From NCBI GenBank assembly GCA_014549065.1, contig JACDOX010000107.1, positions 1,333,972-1,397,971 of the forward strand: 64,000 nucleotides of DNA, given 5' to 3'. The notes under the pieces are model-generated. The model saw nothing but the letters and a program-made list of their open reading frames with translations. It made no database searches and was not told the origin of the DNA. Within the stretch, counting starts at the first letter, position 1. Each line of letters begins with the position of its first letter. The position numbers were made by a program, and so were the translations under genes. Below are positions 1-11,018 of the stretch, piece after piece. Source of the DNA: Cardinalis cardinalis (lineage: Eukaryota > Chordata > Aves > Passeriformes > Cardinalidae).

Positions 1-1938
1 TGTTCCCTGGAGGTGCCCTTTTGGGACACAGCCTCCTGCACGCCCTTTAGCCCCTCTGGCCCCGTGTGCCAGCCTGGGGGAGTGACAGAGCTCCAGCAGA
101 GCTCTCTCATCAGGTAAAGTCACCGAGGGTGANTTCTTAGGTGGCTTCCTTTGTTGTAAACGCTGTTTGAGCCCTGGGTGAGCGCTGCTGGGCCTCGCCT
201 CGCTCGCTCCCCTGCGAGATTTCAGGCTCACGACCNCAGAGAAATCTCCGTGTGACCGCACTCCTGAGAGCCTTGCGGCCCCAAACCCTGCAAACGGGGC
301 ACTGTGGAGCTGCACAGCAGCCAGGGGCACAGAGGCACAGCTCTCACTGCTTTTGCAGCTGGGCACCCTCGACAGAAGTGCAGGTTTTTAGAGCCAAAGT
401 GCCGCAGTCCCTTTGCGCTCCAGGTGTCAGGCAGAGGAGGGAAACAGAGCACTCCCTGGGGGCTGGGATTCCATTCCTGCCTTTGGGGTTTGTCCAGCCC
501 CAGTCCCCAACAGAGCTTTGGAGATGTGCTTCCAAGGGGTGACACTATGATATCCACACAGCTCTGGGTCACACAAAANCCTCTGCCCACAAACAGATAT
601 TCCATGCATTCATTATTTAAACTCCAAGCCTCCTTTTAGAGCACTTTTGGAGCAGCCTGAGGTGAATTTGCACAAAGCCAGACCACTTTCAAACACCCAC
701 AGCAACCTCAAATCCCCTCACTGGCCCAGGCAGGAGCACTAAATTGCAGAATTTAAAGCAAAAAGGAGAAAAGCACACAGCCTCACCTCCCACCAGCACA
801 GCAGAGCTGACCTGGCTCCCACCCACCTTTCCCCACTCCAATAATTTCCCCAGTCAGGGCAATGAAGCTTTGCTGTGCCTTGTTCTCCACACAGGTGTGG
901 AGAATGAACAAATCAGAGTTCCTCAGGCTACTTAATCACCAGGTGTTTCATTCCTCACCCAGATCAGGCTGTTTCTCACCAGTAGATCTCAAGCCTTTCT
1001 CTAAGGGTAAAAGCTTTCTCTGGTTTTTTTTCCCCAAGAATGGTTAATTGTGAACTAGAATTTAACTACCAAGGTTGTGCTACCAAAACCTTGCCATGCA
1101 AATCCAACAAACTCCTCTCACTTCCTCCTGCTTTTGCTGCTTCCCCAAAAAACATAGTCATTTCCAAGCCTGTGACAGTTGTGTTACAAATCCCTGACTT
1201 TTTTTTAGGACAGTTTTTTGCATGCTGGGCTGTGAAGAGAGCGGTGATTTCTTAGCAAGGGCTTCTCAGTTAAATGGGTCATCAACAGCAGAGGAAGGGC
1301 AAGGGAAGGCTGAATCCCANCCAGGTATTGAAGGATTTCTCTTCTGTGTGCTTGGGCCCTTTGCCTTNCCATCACTTTGCTGATGAGCCAACCTAAAACT
1401 TTCAATTTGATACACTTCACATCAGCTCAACCCACACTAGTGCCCAAGAGGTCGATGTGACAAATCTTCAGAAGAGCTGGGAGAGCTCCAGTCCCTGAGC
1501 AGTTTAATGTCACTTTATTTGTNTAAAGCTCTTCAGGGCCACAGCTGGCAGTGACATTCCTGGGCCTGCCTGGTGAGCAGCCCCAGTAACTCAATGCTGG
1601 CAACAGCCCCCTCCAGCTTCTTTGAGCTCAGCCAATGCTTCTTTGGATCCTAATCCACTTTGGAGTCTCCTGGGGATTTTACTTTTAAGATTACTCTGCA
1701 TTCAGCTTCCCACCTAACATTCCCAGAGCAGCCTGGGTATGGTTTTGTCCAAACCCACTTTGGTATGGTCACGTCTCAACAGGTCTGCAGGCTTGCATGT
1801 GCAAAATGTGCTCATTTTAACAGTGCCCTTTGAGCCTCCTTTCCTCAGCCTTCAAGGCCTCCATGGGTTTTGATCACAGCAGTTCATAAGCTGCCATGGC
1901 TTTCAGATTCTTCCCTGCAGAGCTGTTTCCTGAGAAAG
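1..1938. other. Non-coding flank, nothing recognised
   Basis: No open frame here is longer than about 125 codons and none resembles a known protein. I see no exon with paired splice signals, no RNA gene and no clear repeat copy. The stretch is moderately GC-rich at the start and turns AT-richer after 700. It ends at the LTR boundary at 1939. Confidence 0.5.
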
Positions 1939-2548
1939 TGTTGAGTCTTTATCTTCTTTTTGCCAGGGTTGGGATTAAATGCATGTAGAGGGTATTTCTT
2001 GTTGGGACTCAGGTGTTTATNAGTTCCTATCCATGTTACAGTCTCACAAACCCTGAGCTCCACAGCACTTCACTCTAACCCACTAAAAATGGAGCCCCAT
2101 CTCTCTCTCTCTCTACAAGGCCTTTTTAGGATAAACTGTCCAATTAAGAAATGACACCTGAATTATTTTACTTTTAACCCAATAAACAACCACCCATGGC
2201 CTGCAATGGGGACTTTTTTACCCAATTACACAAAACCACCCAAACCCATGGAAAAGAAGGTGAAGAAGAAGGACCAGCCTCCACCCTAAAACCTCCATTT
2301 TGCTTTATAGATATTGCTATATTCTAAAACCTTCAACTCTAAGTTTTCCACCCTGTGATATTACACACTTCTATTCAAACTCCACACCCACAATCCCAGT
2401 TCTATCTTTTCCACCCTGTGATATTGCACACTTCTATTCAAACTCCACACCCACAATCCCAGTTCTATCATTCCATTTTGGAGGCCTTCTCCATGGCCTC
2501 ATGTCAGTGCAGTGTTCTCTTGGGGGTCAGAGTCTGTCAGCACAGAAA

Positions 2549-3029
2549 TGTGGCACTGTGGGGTCCCCAGGATGAGGTGAGAGATGAGAATTTGACTCCA
2601 AGTTCTCAGAAGGCTGATTTATTATGATATTATACTATATACTAAAACTATACTAAAGAAATAGAATATATCAGAAGGCTAGAAAAGATTAATAATGAAA
2701 GCTTGTGACTGACTCCTCAGAGTCTGACACAGCTGATGGTGATTGGCCATTAATTAAAAACAATTCACATGGAACCAATCAAAGATGCACCTGTTGGTGA
2801 GCAACCTCCAGACTACATTTCCAAGCAATCAGATAATTATAATTATTATAACATTCTTATATATATAATATATATAATTATAACATTCTTATATATATAT
2901 AAGATATATATTATATATATATTATAACATTCATATATATATTATTATAATATTCTTTTCTGAGGCCTCTCAGCTTCCCAGAAAAAAATCCTGGGCAAAG
3001 AGGATTTTTCAGCAAATAGCATGGTGACA
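2549..3029 (-). mobile_element. Solo-LTR-like element, family A, nested in family B
   Basis: The ends are TG...CA with a perfect 6-bp target duplication, cagaaa, at 2543-2548 and 3030-3035. On the minus strand it shares the family hallmarks: the 'gaaaaatcc' start region, the 'ttaattaatggccaatca' block, and an AATAAA-type signal before 'tcagcctt'. At 481 bp it is longer than its relatives (368-396 bp) because of an AT repeat expansion. A 6-bp duplication is typical of alpha- and betaretrovirus-like integrases. Confidence 0.88.
2836..2945. repeat. AT-rich simple repeat inside the nested LTR
   Basis: Runs of atatat and ataatt make up almost all of this stretch, including three near-identical 'ataacattcttatat' sub-blocks. 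It accounts for most of the extra length of this LTR copy compared with its relatives. Confidence 0.85.
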
Positions 3030-3067
3030 CAGAAAGTCTCAAATTCTCAGCAGCCAGGGCTCCAACA

Positions 3068-3629
3068 GCAAAGCTCATCCAGCAGTGACCGGAGGTGCAG
3101 GAGGCAGAGCAGAGCCNGCTGTGCCCTCTGAGGCTGCCCTGTCGGGGACTGAGGCGGTGACAGCTCTGGAGCCCAGAGGATCAGCAGCAGCGCCAGAAGC
3201 ACACATCCCCCACGGGCTGTCCCGNCCCTGCCCTCAGTCACCTCTGCTTCCTGCCCACCGTGCCTTGGTTTCCTGCAGCTGCCTTTCCNCCAAACGAAGA
3301 GACATTTTCTGTTTGTGTTCGCTGTGCCATCAGGCCCTGAGCTGTTTGTCACCCTTGCTGCTGGTTTTGTCCCTTCCAGGGGGCAGAGAGGCGTCACTGT
3401 AGGAGCACCTGCAGCTGNAAGAAGTCTGTCACCGCAGGGGTGTCTGCGGTGGGGAGGAGCTGTTCCTCCCCTCCTGCACATCCCTCCTCCTCCCTGGCTG
3501 CTGCAGGAGCCTTTCCCTGCCTGGGAGCATCGCCCTGAGAGCACAGACAGAGAGGGACAGTTCTGGCTGGGACCTGGCCCTGAGCCGTGGCATCAGGAGG
3601 TGGGAGAGGCTCTCTGGGCAGTCCCTGCC
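3068..3629. other. GC-rich spacer between LTRs
   Basis: About 560 bp of GC-rich sequence between two LTR insertions. Overlapping short frames on both strands look like chance openings in GC-rich DNA. I see no splice-flanked exon and no known repeat. Confidence 0.4.
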
Positions 3630-4241
3630 TGTGAAAAACGCCGATCACTTGGTTTTACAATTTTAAAAGCTTAATAGTAATAAAATGGTTATAAAAATAG
3701 TAATACAATTAGAGTAACAATAATTTGGACAATTTGGATTAGGACAATATGAGACAACAAATACAAAGAGTTACGGATGTCCAGGTACCTTTTCTGGGCA
3801 GCACGAGCCCAAAAAAAGGACACCTGTTAACAAAGGATTAACCCTTAAAAGCAACAGCCTGTTGCATATTCATACACCTCATCCATGATGCATAAATTCC
3901 ATTCAAACACAGGATTCTGTCTGGNCAGTGTCAGCTTCTTCCTCTGAATCCTGACAGCGCCTTAGAGGTGGGAGAAGTTCATTTCTTCTGATAAGAGGGC
4001 AATAAATTCTCTTTCTCTGAAAGATTCAGGTGTCCTGTGGCTGCTATCTCACTGCGAGTCCTTTCTTTAAAAAATTATCCTACATAGCATAGTTTCTATT
4101 TTAACCTTATGNTATAACCTAAAACTATATTTAACATACTACTTAAGAGAATTAATACAGCATCACTTTCTAACACATCACATATCANATTCATTTGAAT
4201 ATTTGCGAAAAGCCAATCNTAAAATNCATNCATTTTTCACA
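3630..4241 (-). mobile_element. Solo-LTR-like element, family C
   Basis: A 612-bp element bounded by the 9-bp inverted ends tgtgaaaaa and tttttcaca, with a 5-bp target duplication ctgcc at 3625-3629 and 4242-4246. It is the reverse-oriented counterpart of the 614-bp element at 21793-22406 and matches it throughout, for example in the 'ccacaggacacctgaat' and 'gcaacaggctgttgc' blocks. It has no coding content. TG...CA ends plus a short duplication support a retroviral solo LTR. Confidence 0.85.
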
Positions 4242-4351
4242 CTGCCCAGCCTCCTGTGCCAGGCAGGGCGGACAAGCAGAGCAGAGTGCTGCCAGGTGTC
4301 ATCCCACCCCGGAGCTCCTGCCCCTGGCACCACCAGGTGACATGGAAGCCT

Positions 4352-4700
4352 GTCCCCATGGGAGGATGGGCTCTGTCCCCATGGGAGGATGGGCTCTGTC
4401 CCTGTGTGAGGATGGGCTCTGTCCCCATGGGAGGATGGGATCTGTCCCCATGGGAGGATGGGCTCTGTCCCCGTGGGAGGTTGGGCTCGGTCCCCATGGA
4501 AGGATGGGCTCTGTCCCCGTGGGAGGATGGGCTCTGTCCCCATGGGAGGATGGGCTCTGTCCCTGTGTGAGGATGGGCTCTGTCCCCGTGGGAGGATGGC
4601 TCTGTCCCCCTGGGAGGATGGGCTCTGTCCCCGTGGGAGGATGGGCTCTGTCCCCATGGGAGGATGGCTCTGTCCCCATGGGAGGATGGGCTCTGTCCCC
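4352..4700. repeat. 23-bp minisatellite, about 15 units
   Basis: Tandem units of consensus gtccccatgggaggatgggctct with point variants (gtccctgtgtg, gtccccgtggg, and two units one base short). Because 23 is not a multiple of 3, long but meaningless frames run through the array on both strands. It begins about 110 bp after the family C LTR. Confidence 0.95.
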
Positions 4701-7388
4701 CCAGCCCTGAGCAGCAGCTGTGCCTCACCCTCCCCAGTGGTTTGCAGGATGCAGATGTTGATGAATCAGCCTCGGTGTCCCCAGGCTGTCCTGGAGCCCC
4801 CTGTGTCACAGTCCCACACCAGCCCTGCAGCTGAGGGGCTCTCACAGCTCCTCCTGCAGCAGCAGGANGCAGGGACACGGGGATGGGTGTCAGCTGGGAG
4901 CTGCCCAGCTCTCCCTGTGCCACCAGGGATGTGCTGGCACAGCCTGCAGCCAGCATGGAGCCCCTGCCGGAGCTGTGCCCATCCTGGGGCTCCCTCACAG
5001 CCCTGCCTCCAGCCCCNGGGCGTGCTGCAGCCTTGGGGTGGGTGGCCACACCTCTGTCCTGCTCCCCTGGATGCCTTTTGGGGCTCCCTGGAAACAGAGG
5101 CCAGACAAAATTCAGGGAATAAAAAGCTGTTCTATTCATTGAAGGGACTTCAGGTGCATTTAGGGCAGACAAAGCCCCCCCCAGCCCCCAAAATGGATGA
5201 CAGGTCATGGATTTCACACTTTTATAAGTTTGTTCCATTTGCATATTGGAGGCTAATCTTCCAGCATAGTACAGCTTCAGGTAATGAAGTCATTTACTCC
5301 AAGTTTTCTCCCCCCAACTCACTTTCATTTCCATTTCTCAGGGCCTGAAGCAGTGAGGTGTCCTTGATTGCCAGGCCTGGAGAGGAATTGTTGTGTCTGC
5401 CCAAAATGTGAAGCCAGCAGCTGNCACTGGATATGGAGTTTAGAGCTNTACNCTAAAGNACTGCAGGATTGCAAATAGATGAAAANTATACAAGCTAAAA
5501 TCCTAAGGCATCACCCTTCTGCTGAAAATATAACTCACAAAGGGCACACTGAGAGTCACTTCAGAGCAGTGTCCCCAGAGTACCAGGCACTGAAGGGAAA
5601 CATTTTATATGTTTTGCTCTCCCTCGTTGCCCTGAATTGTTCCTCACTAAAAAGAAGCATTTCTTAGTTTCTATCCAGGCTTTCCCTTCCAGCCAGTAGC
5701 GCAGAAATTTGGCTTTTGGCAGAGTTCAGGTCAGCACACACCCGAGGGCTCAGCCTGGTGCACCTCCAGCAGCTCAGGTGGCTCCAGCCAGAGCCACCAA
5801 TCAAACAGAAATTCCACCTCCAGGCCTCCAGTGAAAGTGGGNGACTCACAGAGACAGGAAATCAAAGCATGACAGCAATTGCAGAACAATTCCATTCCGT
5901 TTCCTCGTGAATTTAACTGGAGCACAGTTCAAGGGTCCTGCCTGAAGTGCTGACATTTTACCTGCCCTGGCTGGCTGTAAGTTGTGTTGTGGGTGGGTTT
6001 GCTTCATTTGAGGAGGAAGATGCCTGCCTACAGACAACGACAGCATTTATTAGTGAATGATGAGTGTCATTTTCCACACNGGCCGTTTGCCACAGCTCCT
6101 GGCAGCCCAGCCACATGTCACCCCTGTGCCAGCACAGCCCTGCCTGTCTCCTCCACCTCCAGAGCCCCCCGGTGCCCACCCCAACAGCTCCCTTCCCNTG
6201 AGTGCCCTTCCAGGATCCACACCATGGCAGGGAGTGCATGAGGGGGAGGAATNGCAGGGAGCACTTTTATCAGCTGGGAGAGGCAGAGGTGCTGGGAATG
6301 AAGGCACAAAGNGGGGAAAAAACGAGCTGGAGGTGTGTGGAAGGTGTTGCTTTGTCTTTGTTTCTCACCATCCAAGCCTCTTTGAGCTGACAATAAATTG
6401 GTTTCCCCAGCTGAGTCTGTTTAGGCAGTGAGGATAAGTGCTCTACCTGCATTTATTTACCTTGAGCCTTTCCAATGTATTTTCTGTGCTGTTCAGGAGG
6501 GGCAGTGAGGGTGGCTGGGGGGCCGTGGGGGAGCTGATTGGGGTCAGCCCAATAAATATTGAGATTTCAAGCACAGAGAGGTGTGTGCAGCCAGCAGTGT
6601 CTGTTCTACAGCACACTCTGAGTGCATCACACCAGGCTCAGCCCTGCTTGCCCCCTCCAGCACACAGGGATGCTGAGGGGGGAAAAAATAACATTTCCAT
6701 CTGCCCCAGCAGCTCCGTGTGAGGCTCAGGGTTTACTGGAATCACCACAGAGTCTCACTGCCCAGCCCTTTTGCACTCAGCCAGAAAGAACAGAGATGCT
6801 TCACATTTCTGTGTTCATGTGCTCCTGGAGACCACAGGAAATAGCACTTTTTAAAAGTAGGCCTTCAGGAGAGGGGTAGCTATCTTTTTTTATTTTTTAT
6901 TTTTTTTAGTCACAGAGGAAATCAGAAGCAAAGAATGAGATGAGTAAAAAGCAGTTAAAGAAAGGCTGAATTTCCACACCAGTTACGTGATGGGTTCTGC
7001 CTGCAGGTGATTCAATGGTTCTGCACGAGGTTTTCACACCCTGAGAGCAAAAGCAAAGTGTTCAACAGTGGTACCCGAATTACAGAGGGCACAAACCACT
7101 AGAAAAGAGTTGCAAGAAAACAAAGAAGAGCAGTTTGGTGACAAGAAAAGGTCAGTCTTCCAAAGAAGGCTATACAAAGAAGGAACAATTGCTGTCTAAG
7201 TGTTCCTGGAGAGACAAGGGTTGAAGGCAGAAACCNTGAATTTATTTTCTCTAAGCCACATCATTCCTAGAACATTATTCTCTCTCTCTCAGTGGCTGTG
7301 GGCTGGTGGGGGGACAGGCTCCCCCTTGTCACCATTGCCACACGCATTTCTGGTGCTGGGCACGGCCCTACCACGGGCACTGCAGGGG

Positions 7389-7432
7389 CCAGGCAGCTTC
7401 TCCTCAGTGCCTGCAATCCCAGGGCTCCCAGG
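7389..7432. repeat. 44-bp direct repeat, first copy
   Basis: The block starting ccaggcagcttctcctcag is repeated at 7851-7894 in the same orientation with a single difference. Neither flank extends the match, so this is a sharply bounded duplication 462 bp apart. Its origin is unknown. Confidence 0.8.
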
Positions 7433-7850
7433 TGATATAGGAGCCTCCCCAAGCCAGGTCTCATAAGCTCTATAGGAGGCCTATAACACACCCAAGATAG
7501 CTCAGCTACCCTTGGAGGCATAAAAATCAGCAAGNTGGCCTCTGTTNCANTGTTGGAAACAAAAAGGTTTAANAAAAGGCAAAACAACAAGCAGAGAAAA
7601 ACTNAGCCAGGTGCAGGAGGTCTTTGTTCTTGGTAAAACACCTCACAAAAGCCATTAGTTTCTTTGTTCTTTTCTTTTTCTACGAAATTGCCCAGGCAGG
7701 ATTTTTGGCTTCTGTCTAACTAGCTNTCCTTAAGTTTGAGGTGAAGTCCCCCAGGCCTATGAGGAGGAGAGAAACTTCTGGGCTTCTTTCCTTTTTGAGG
7801 GGACAAAAGACAGTTTTGTCTCTCTGTTAAGAGGGGGCACATTCCTGCAC

Positions 7851-7894
7851 CCAGGCAGCTTCTCCTCAGTGCCTGCCATCCCAGGGCTCCCAGG
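7851..7894. repeat. 44-bp direct repeat, second copy
   Basis: Second copy of the block at 7389-7432, one mismatch, same orientation. Confidence 0.8.
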
Positions 7895-8029
7895 CAGGCA
7901 GCTGAGACCAAAGTGCTGCTGCCAAGTGCCATTTGTTGAGGAATGGCTGCGTGACAGGGGTCACATGGACATTCGCTTGTTAGCTGACCAAAGGCTGGGA
8001 AAGTACCCAACCCAGCTAATCTGAGTTTT

Positions 8030-8290
8030 TGCNCCTGCAAAACATCGTGTCCTTGGGCATAGCTGTGGTACGGTAACAAGTAGACAGAGAGANGTGGGAA
8101 AAAGGAATGTAAGCCCNAAAGACTAAAGAAGAGTTGATATTATAGTACAACCAATAGACTGCTTAGCTTTAGAATATGTATGAGCTTATTANTTGTTGTG
8201 TNTAAATGTCTGGTGCTCTAAATGAATAAANNGAAGCTTTCTAAACACTCACATTGAGCNTCCCAAGTTTTCCCTGCACCNGACAAATGG
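8030..8290 (+). mobile_element. Possible LTR remnant
   Basis: The stretch has a short AT-rich promoter-like zone, an AATAAA at 8225 and a following segment ending ccctgca near 8278. This layout resembles the U3-R-U5 end of an avian retroviral LTR. I could not find a start or a target duplication, so the call is weak. Confidence 0.25.
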
Positions 8291-8489
8291 CCCACCGNGA
8301 CACCATTTTTAGGGTTTGGGGNTTTTTCCAAGAGTTCAGNGGTTGTATGGCTGCTGGCAGCTCTGCCTTCAGCCCCAATGCCCCTACCAGCACTCTTGAG
8401 CATGGCAGCCTTGGTGGCTGCCACCATGTCCCCAAGTTCTCTTGCTTTGTCCCCTCTGTGCATCCTCCAGCTTCCTTCAAGCACCAGGG

Positions 8490-8925
8490 TGAAGCGAGTC
8501 TAGAGGCCTGTAGTGCAGAGAGCCTACAGGCCTGGCTGACAGAGAAAGGGCACGGCTGTCTGCAAGGAGAGCATCACCAGGCCTGAAGGCAGCAGACAGC
8601 CCTTGAAATGCCCTCGGCCAGGCCATAAAGAGAAGTTGGTCAGTCACACAATGCCTCCAGGCCCNCTGGCAGACTGTCAGTAAATGGCAAGGCAGAACCA
8701 TTGCAGAAGTAAGCAGAAGCATGAGCAGCTGGCTTGCACCAATCATAGCATCAGTAAAGCCACATGAACAGGTATTTGTAACCAATAAAATGTAAGCTAA
8801 AGCCGCGTGGACAGCTAACAATAGTATAAAAGAACCTATCAAGCAGTAATAAGTCGAACAAGACGCATACCTCATATTGAGTCGCTTCTTGATTCCAGAC
8901 CCCTTCTAGACCCCTTATCTCTACA
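8490..8925 (+). repeat. 5' LTR of the collapsed provirus
   Basis: It begins tgaagcgag and ends ctctaca. A TATA-like box (tataaaag) lies at 8824-8831, about 100 bp before the LTR end, as expected for the U3/R boundary. An antisense frame across it is a by-product. Confidence 0.8.
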
Positions 8926-8927
8926 TC

Positions 8928-8945
8928 TGGCGCCCGAACAGGGAC
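8928..8945 (+). promoter_or_regulatory. Retroviral primer-binding site, tRNA-Lys type
   Basis: The 18-mer tggcgcccgaacagggac is the known complement of the 3' end of tRNA-Lys(UUU), used for minus-strand priming by lysine-primed retroviruses. It sits two bases after the LTR end, the canonical position. This fixes the element's orientation and class. Confidence 0.93.
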
Positions 8946-9284
8946 ATGGCGTTGTGCCCGATTTTAGAAAGCCTCAGATTCTTGGTCAGACAGCCAAGGG
9001 GGAAGCTGTGACAGGAAGAAGGGGAACAGGTGAGTGGCATCCATGGCTCNGCAGGTAGCTGGACCAGACTGATCGCGACAGTCAACAACTGCCACGGTAA
9101 CTCCGCTTACTCAGGTCATGGCTAGAGAAGCAGACCCCTTATCTCTACACCAGGGCTGGGGTTTTGCTGACTTCTGTCTGCAGNGAGAAAAAGGATGGCA
9201 GTGAGTGGAACAATTTTGGCTGAAATGCTGGTCGGGANTTTCAGGGAGTGTCCTGCAGGAGAGAGGAATCAGCACTTGGAGGCA

Positions 9285-9847
9285 TGTTGGAGCCCTGGCT
9301 GCTGAGAATTTGAGACTTTCTGTGCTNACAGACTCTGACCCCCAGGAGAACACTGCACTGACCTGAGGCTGTGGAGAAGGCTCCCAAAATGGAATGATAG
9401 AACTGGGATTCTGGGTGTGGAGTTTGAATAGAAGTGTGCAATATCACANGGTGGAAAACTTAAGAGTTTAAGGTTTTAAAATATAGTAATATATGTAAAG
9501 CAAGATGGAGGTTTTAGGGTCGAGGTTGGTCCTTCTTCTTCACAGGTTTGGGTGGTTTTGTGTAATTGGATAAAAAAGTCCATGTTGCAGGGCACAGGTG
9601 GTTGTTTATTGGGTTAAAAGTAAAATAATTCAGGTGTCATTTCTTAATTGGACAGTTTATCCTAAAAAGGCCTTGTAGAGAGAGAGATGGGACTCCATTT
9701 TAGTGTGTTAGAGTGAAGTGCTGTTGAGCTCAGGGTTTATAAGACTGTAACAGAGATAAGAACNAATAAACACCTGAGTCCCAACAAGAAATTCCATCTC
9801 ACACATTTAATCCCAGCCCTGGCAAAAAAGAAAATAAAAACTCGACA
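9285..9847 (+). mobile_element. Solo-LTR-like element, family B
   Basis: Runs from tgttggagccctgg to actcgaca, 563 bp, with a perfect 6-bp duplication gaggca at 9279-9284 and 9848-9853. It carries an AATAAA at about 9764, some 80 bp before its end. It is the uninterrupted counterpart of 1939-3067 and allows the nested insertion there to be read exactly. Confidence 0.9.
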
Positions 9848-10009
9848 GAGGCAGAAGCTCCCAGTGCCAGCTATGGCCACCAGCAGCCCACAGCAAAGAC
9901 TCTGATGGCAGCAGTGACCTGTGCAGGTGCTGCTCTGCTCCTTGCAGGGATCCTGTGCACAGCCCTGGCATTTGTCCTGTGGCACTGCAACCCCACAGCT
10001 CTGGAACAT

Positions 10010-10482
10010 TGTTGTGTTCTCTGTGACCCCTGTCATTGGAAGGAAATGATGAATCTGACTCCATGTTCTTAGAAGGCTAATTTATCATTCTATTCTATTC
10101 TATTCTATTCTATTCTATTCTATTCTATTCTATTCTATTCTATTCTATTCTATTCTATTCTATTCTATTCTACTAAAGAATACTAAACTAAACTATACTA
10201 AGGAATGCAGAAGGCTAGAAGATACTAAAGAAAAACTCATGACTCTCTTCTCCAGAATCCGACACAGCTTGGCCCCTGATTGGCCAATAAGTGAAAACAA
10301 TTCACATGAAACCAAGGAAACAGTCACCTGTTGGATAAACAATGTCCAAACCACATTCCAAAGCAGCAAAACACAGGAGAAGCAAATGAGATNATGTTGT
10401 TTTCCTTTTTCTCTGAGGCCTCTCAGCTTTCNNGNAGANAAATCCTGGGCAAAGAGATTTTTCAGAAAATGTGATGGGGACA
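10010..10482 (-). mobile_element. Solo-LTR-like element, family A, with microsatellite expansion
   Basis: On the minus strand it runs from tgtccccatcac (10482) to the CA-type end at 10010, with the family's 'ggccaat' and 'aaatcc' blocks. The flanking 6-mers gaacat and gaatgt differ at two positions, so the duplication has decayed. A long (tattc)n tract expands it to 473 bp. Confidence 0.8.
10086..10172. repeat. (TATTC)n microsatellite
   Basis: About 17 perfect pentamers inside a family A LTR. Other copies of the family have only single 'ctattct' motifs at this part, so the expansion is specific to this copy. Confidence 0.97.
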
Positions 10483-11018
10483 GAATGTGTTTAATCTGTG
10501 CCTTGGAGGGCTCTGGAGACATGGATGCATCAGCTGGCAGATGGATCTCAGCCTGTCCTGTCACTAACATCCCCTGTGCAGAATAAAATGCATGTGGTGA
10601 CAAAATAAACTCTTCAAGGAGACAGGACCTCAGGATGGTTCAAACTGGATTAGGAAATTACCATCCCCTTCTTTCCATCTGAGCCTTACCTGAGTCAGCT
10701 CCCCCAGCACAGCAAGCAGGGTCTGCACAGGATGTGAGGAATGTGATGATTCCTCTCTGCTCCCCCTTCTCCTTCACACTATTCCCCAAGCAAAATGATA
10801 ATTTCCTTCTGCTGCTTAAGGAAAAAGAACAGTCAGCCAACGCACCCTGGCTGAAACCAAGTGCAGCAATGGGATTTAACTGCTGATTGTGCTGGAATCC
10901 TCCTGGTTCAGGATTTCCTCCTGAAATCCTCCTGCTCCTTTACTGCTGGTATCAAGCAGGGAACCTGAGAAAATGGCATTCTCCTTTGTGCATTCTTGGT
11001 CTTCTGTGGTTTGGATTT

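Larger units (their letters stand above)
1939..3067 (-). mobile_element. Solo-LTR-like element, family B, interrupted by a younger LTR
   Basis: Read on the minus strand this starts TGTTGGAGCCCTGG (3067) and ends ACTCAACA (1939). It matches the plus-strand copy at 9285-9847 over nearly its whole length. It is interrupted at 2549-3029 by a family A LTR whose 6-bp duplication (cagaaa) splits the alignment exactly. This copy also carries a tandem duplication of about 62 bp (2347-2472). The flanking 6-mers (agaaag, gcaaag) are only a degenerate duplication. I infer an old retroviral solo LTR; no coding sequence remains. Confidence 0.8.
4701..8029. other. Non-coding stretch, one short duplicated block
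   Basis: No gene recognised. The only internal structure I see is a 44-bp block at 7389-7432 that recurs at 7851-7894 with one mismatch, and short T-rich runs near 6885-6908. Frames here are short and repeatedly broken. Confidence 0.45.
8490..9149 (+). mobile_element. Collapsed endogenous provirus (one LTR, primer site, leader, LTR tip)
   Basis: A 6-bp target duplication, ccaggg, flanks the whole unit (8484-8489 and 9150-9155). Inside are a 436-bp LTR (8490-8925), two bases, a primer-binding site (8928-8945), a leader with a consensus splice donor CAG|gtgagt at 9027-9034, and then a repeat of the last 19 or so bases of the LTR (ccttatctctaca, ending 9149). Gag, pol, env and nearly all of the 3' LTR are absent. 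Perfect outer ends and duplication show that both termini were integrated normally, so the loss happened either before integration or by later internal deletion. Nothing here can encode a viral protein. Confidence 0.85.

Noticed and set aside
4178..5244. Long frames on both strands with repeated HGDRAHPPMGTEP-like or MGSVPVGGWALS-like units
   Set aside because: They are translations of the 23-bp minisatellite; openness on both strands and all frames shows composition, not coding.
8477..8875. A 132-codon minus-strand frame with hydrophobic stretches
   Set aside because: It lies antisense across the provirus LTR and matches no family; the hydrophobic runs come from AT-rich U3 sequence.
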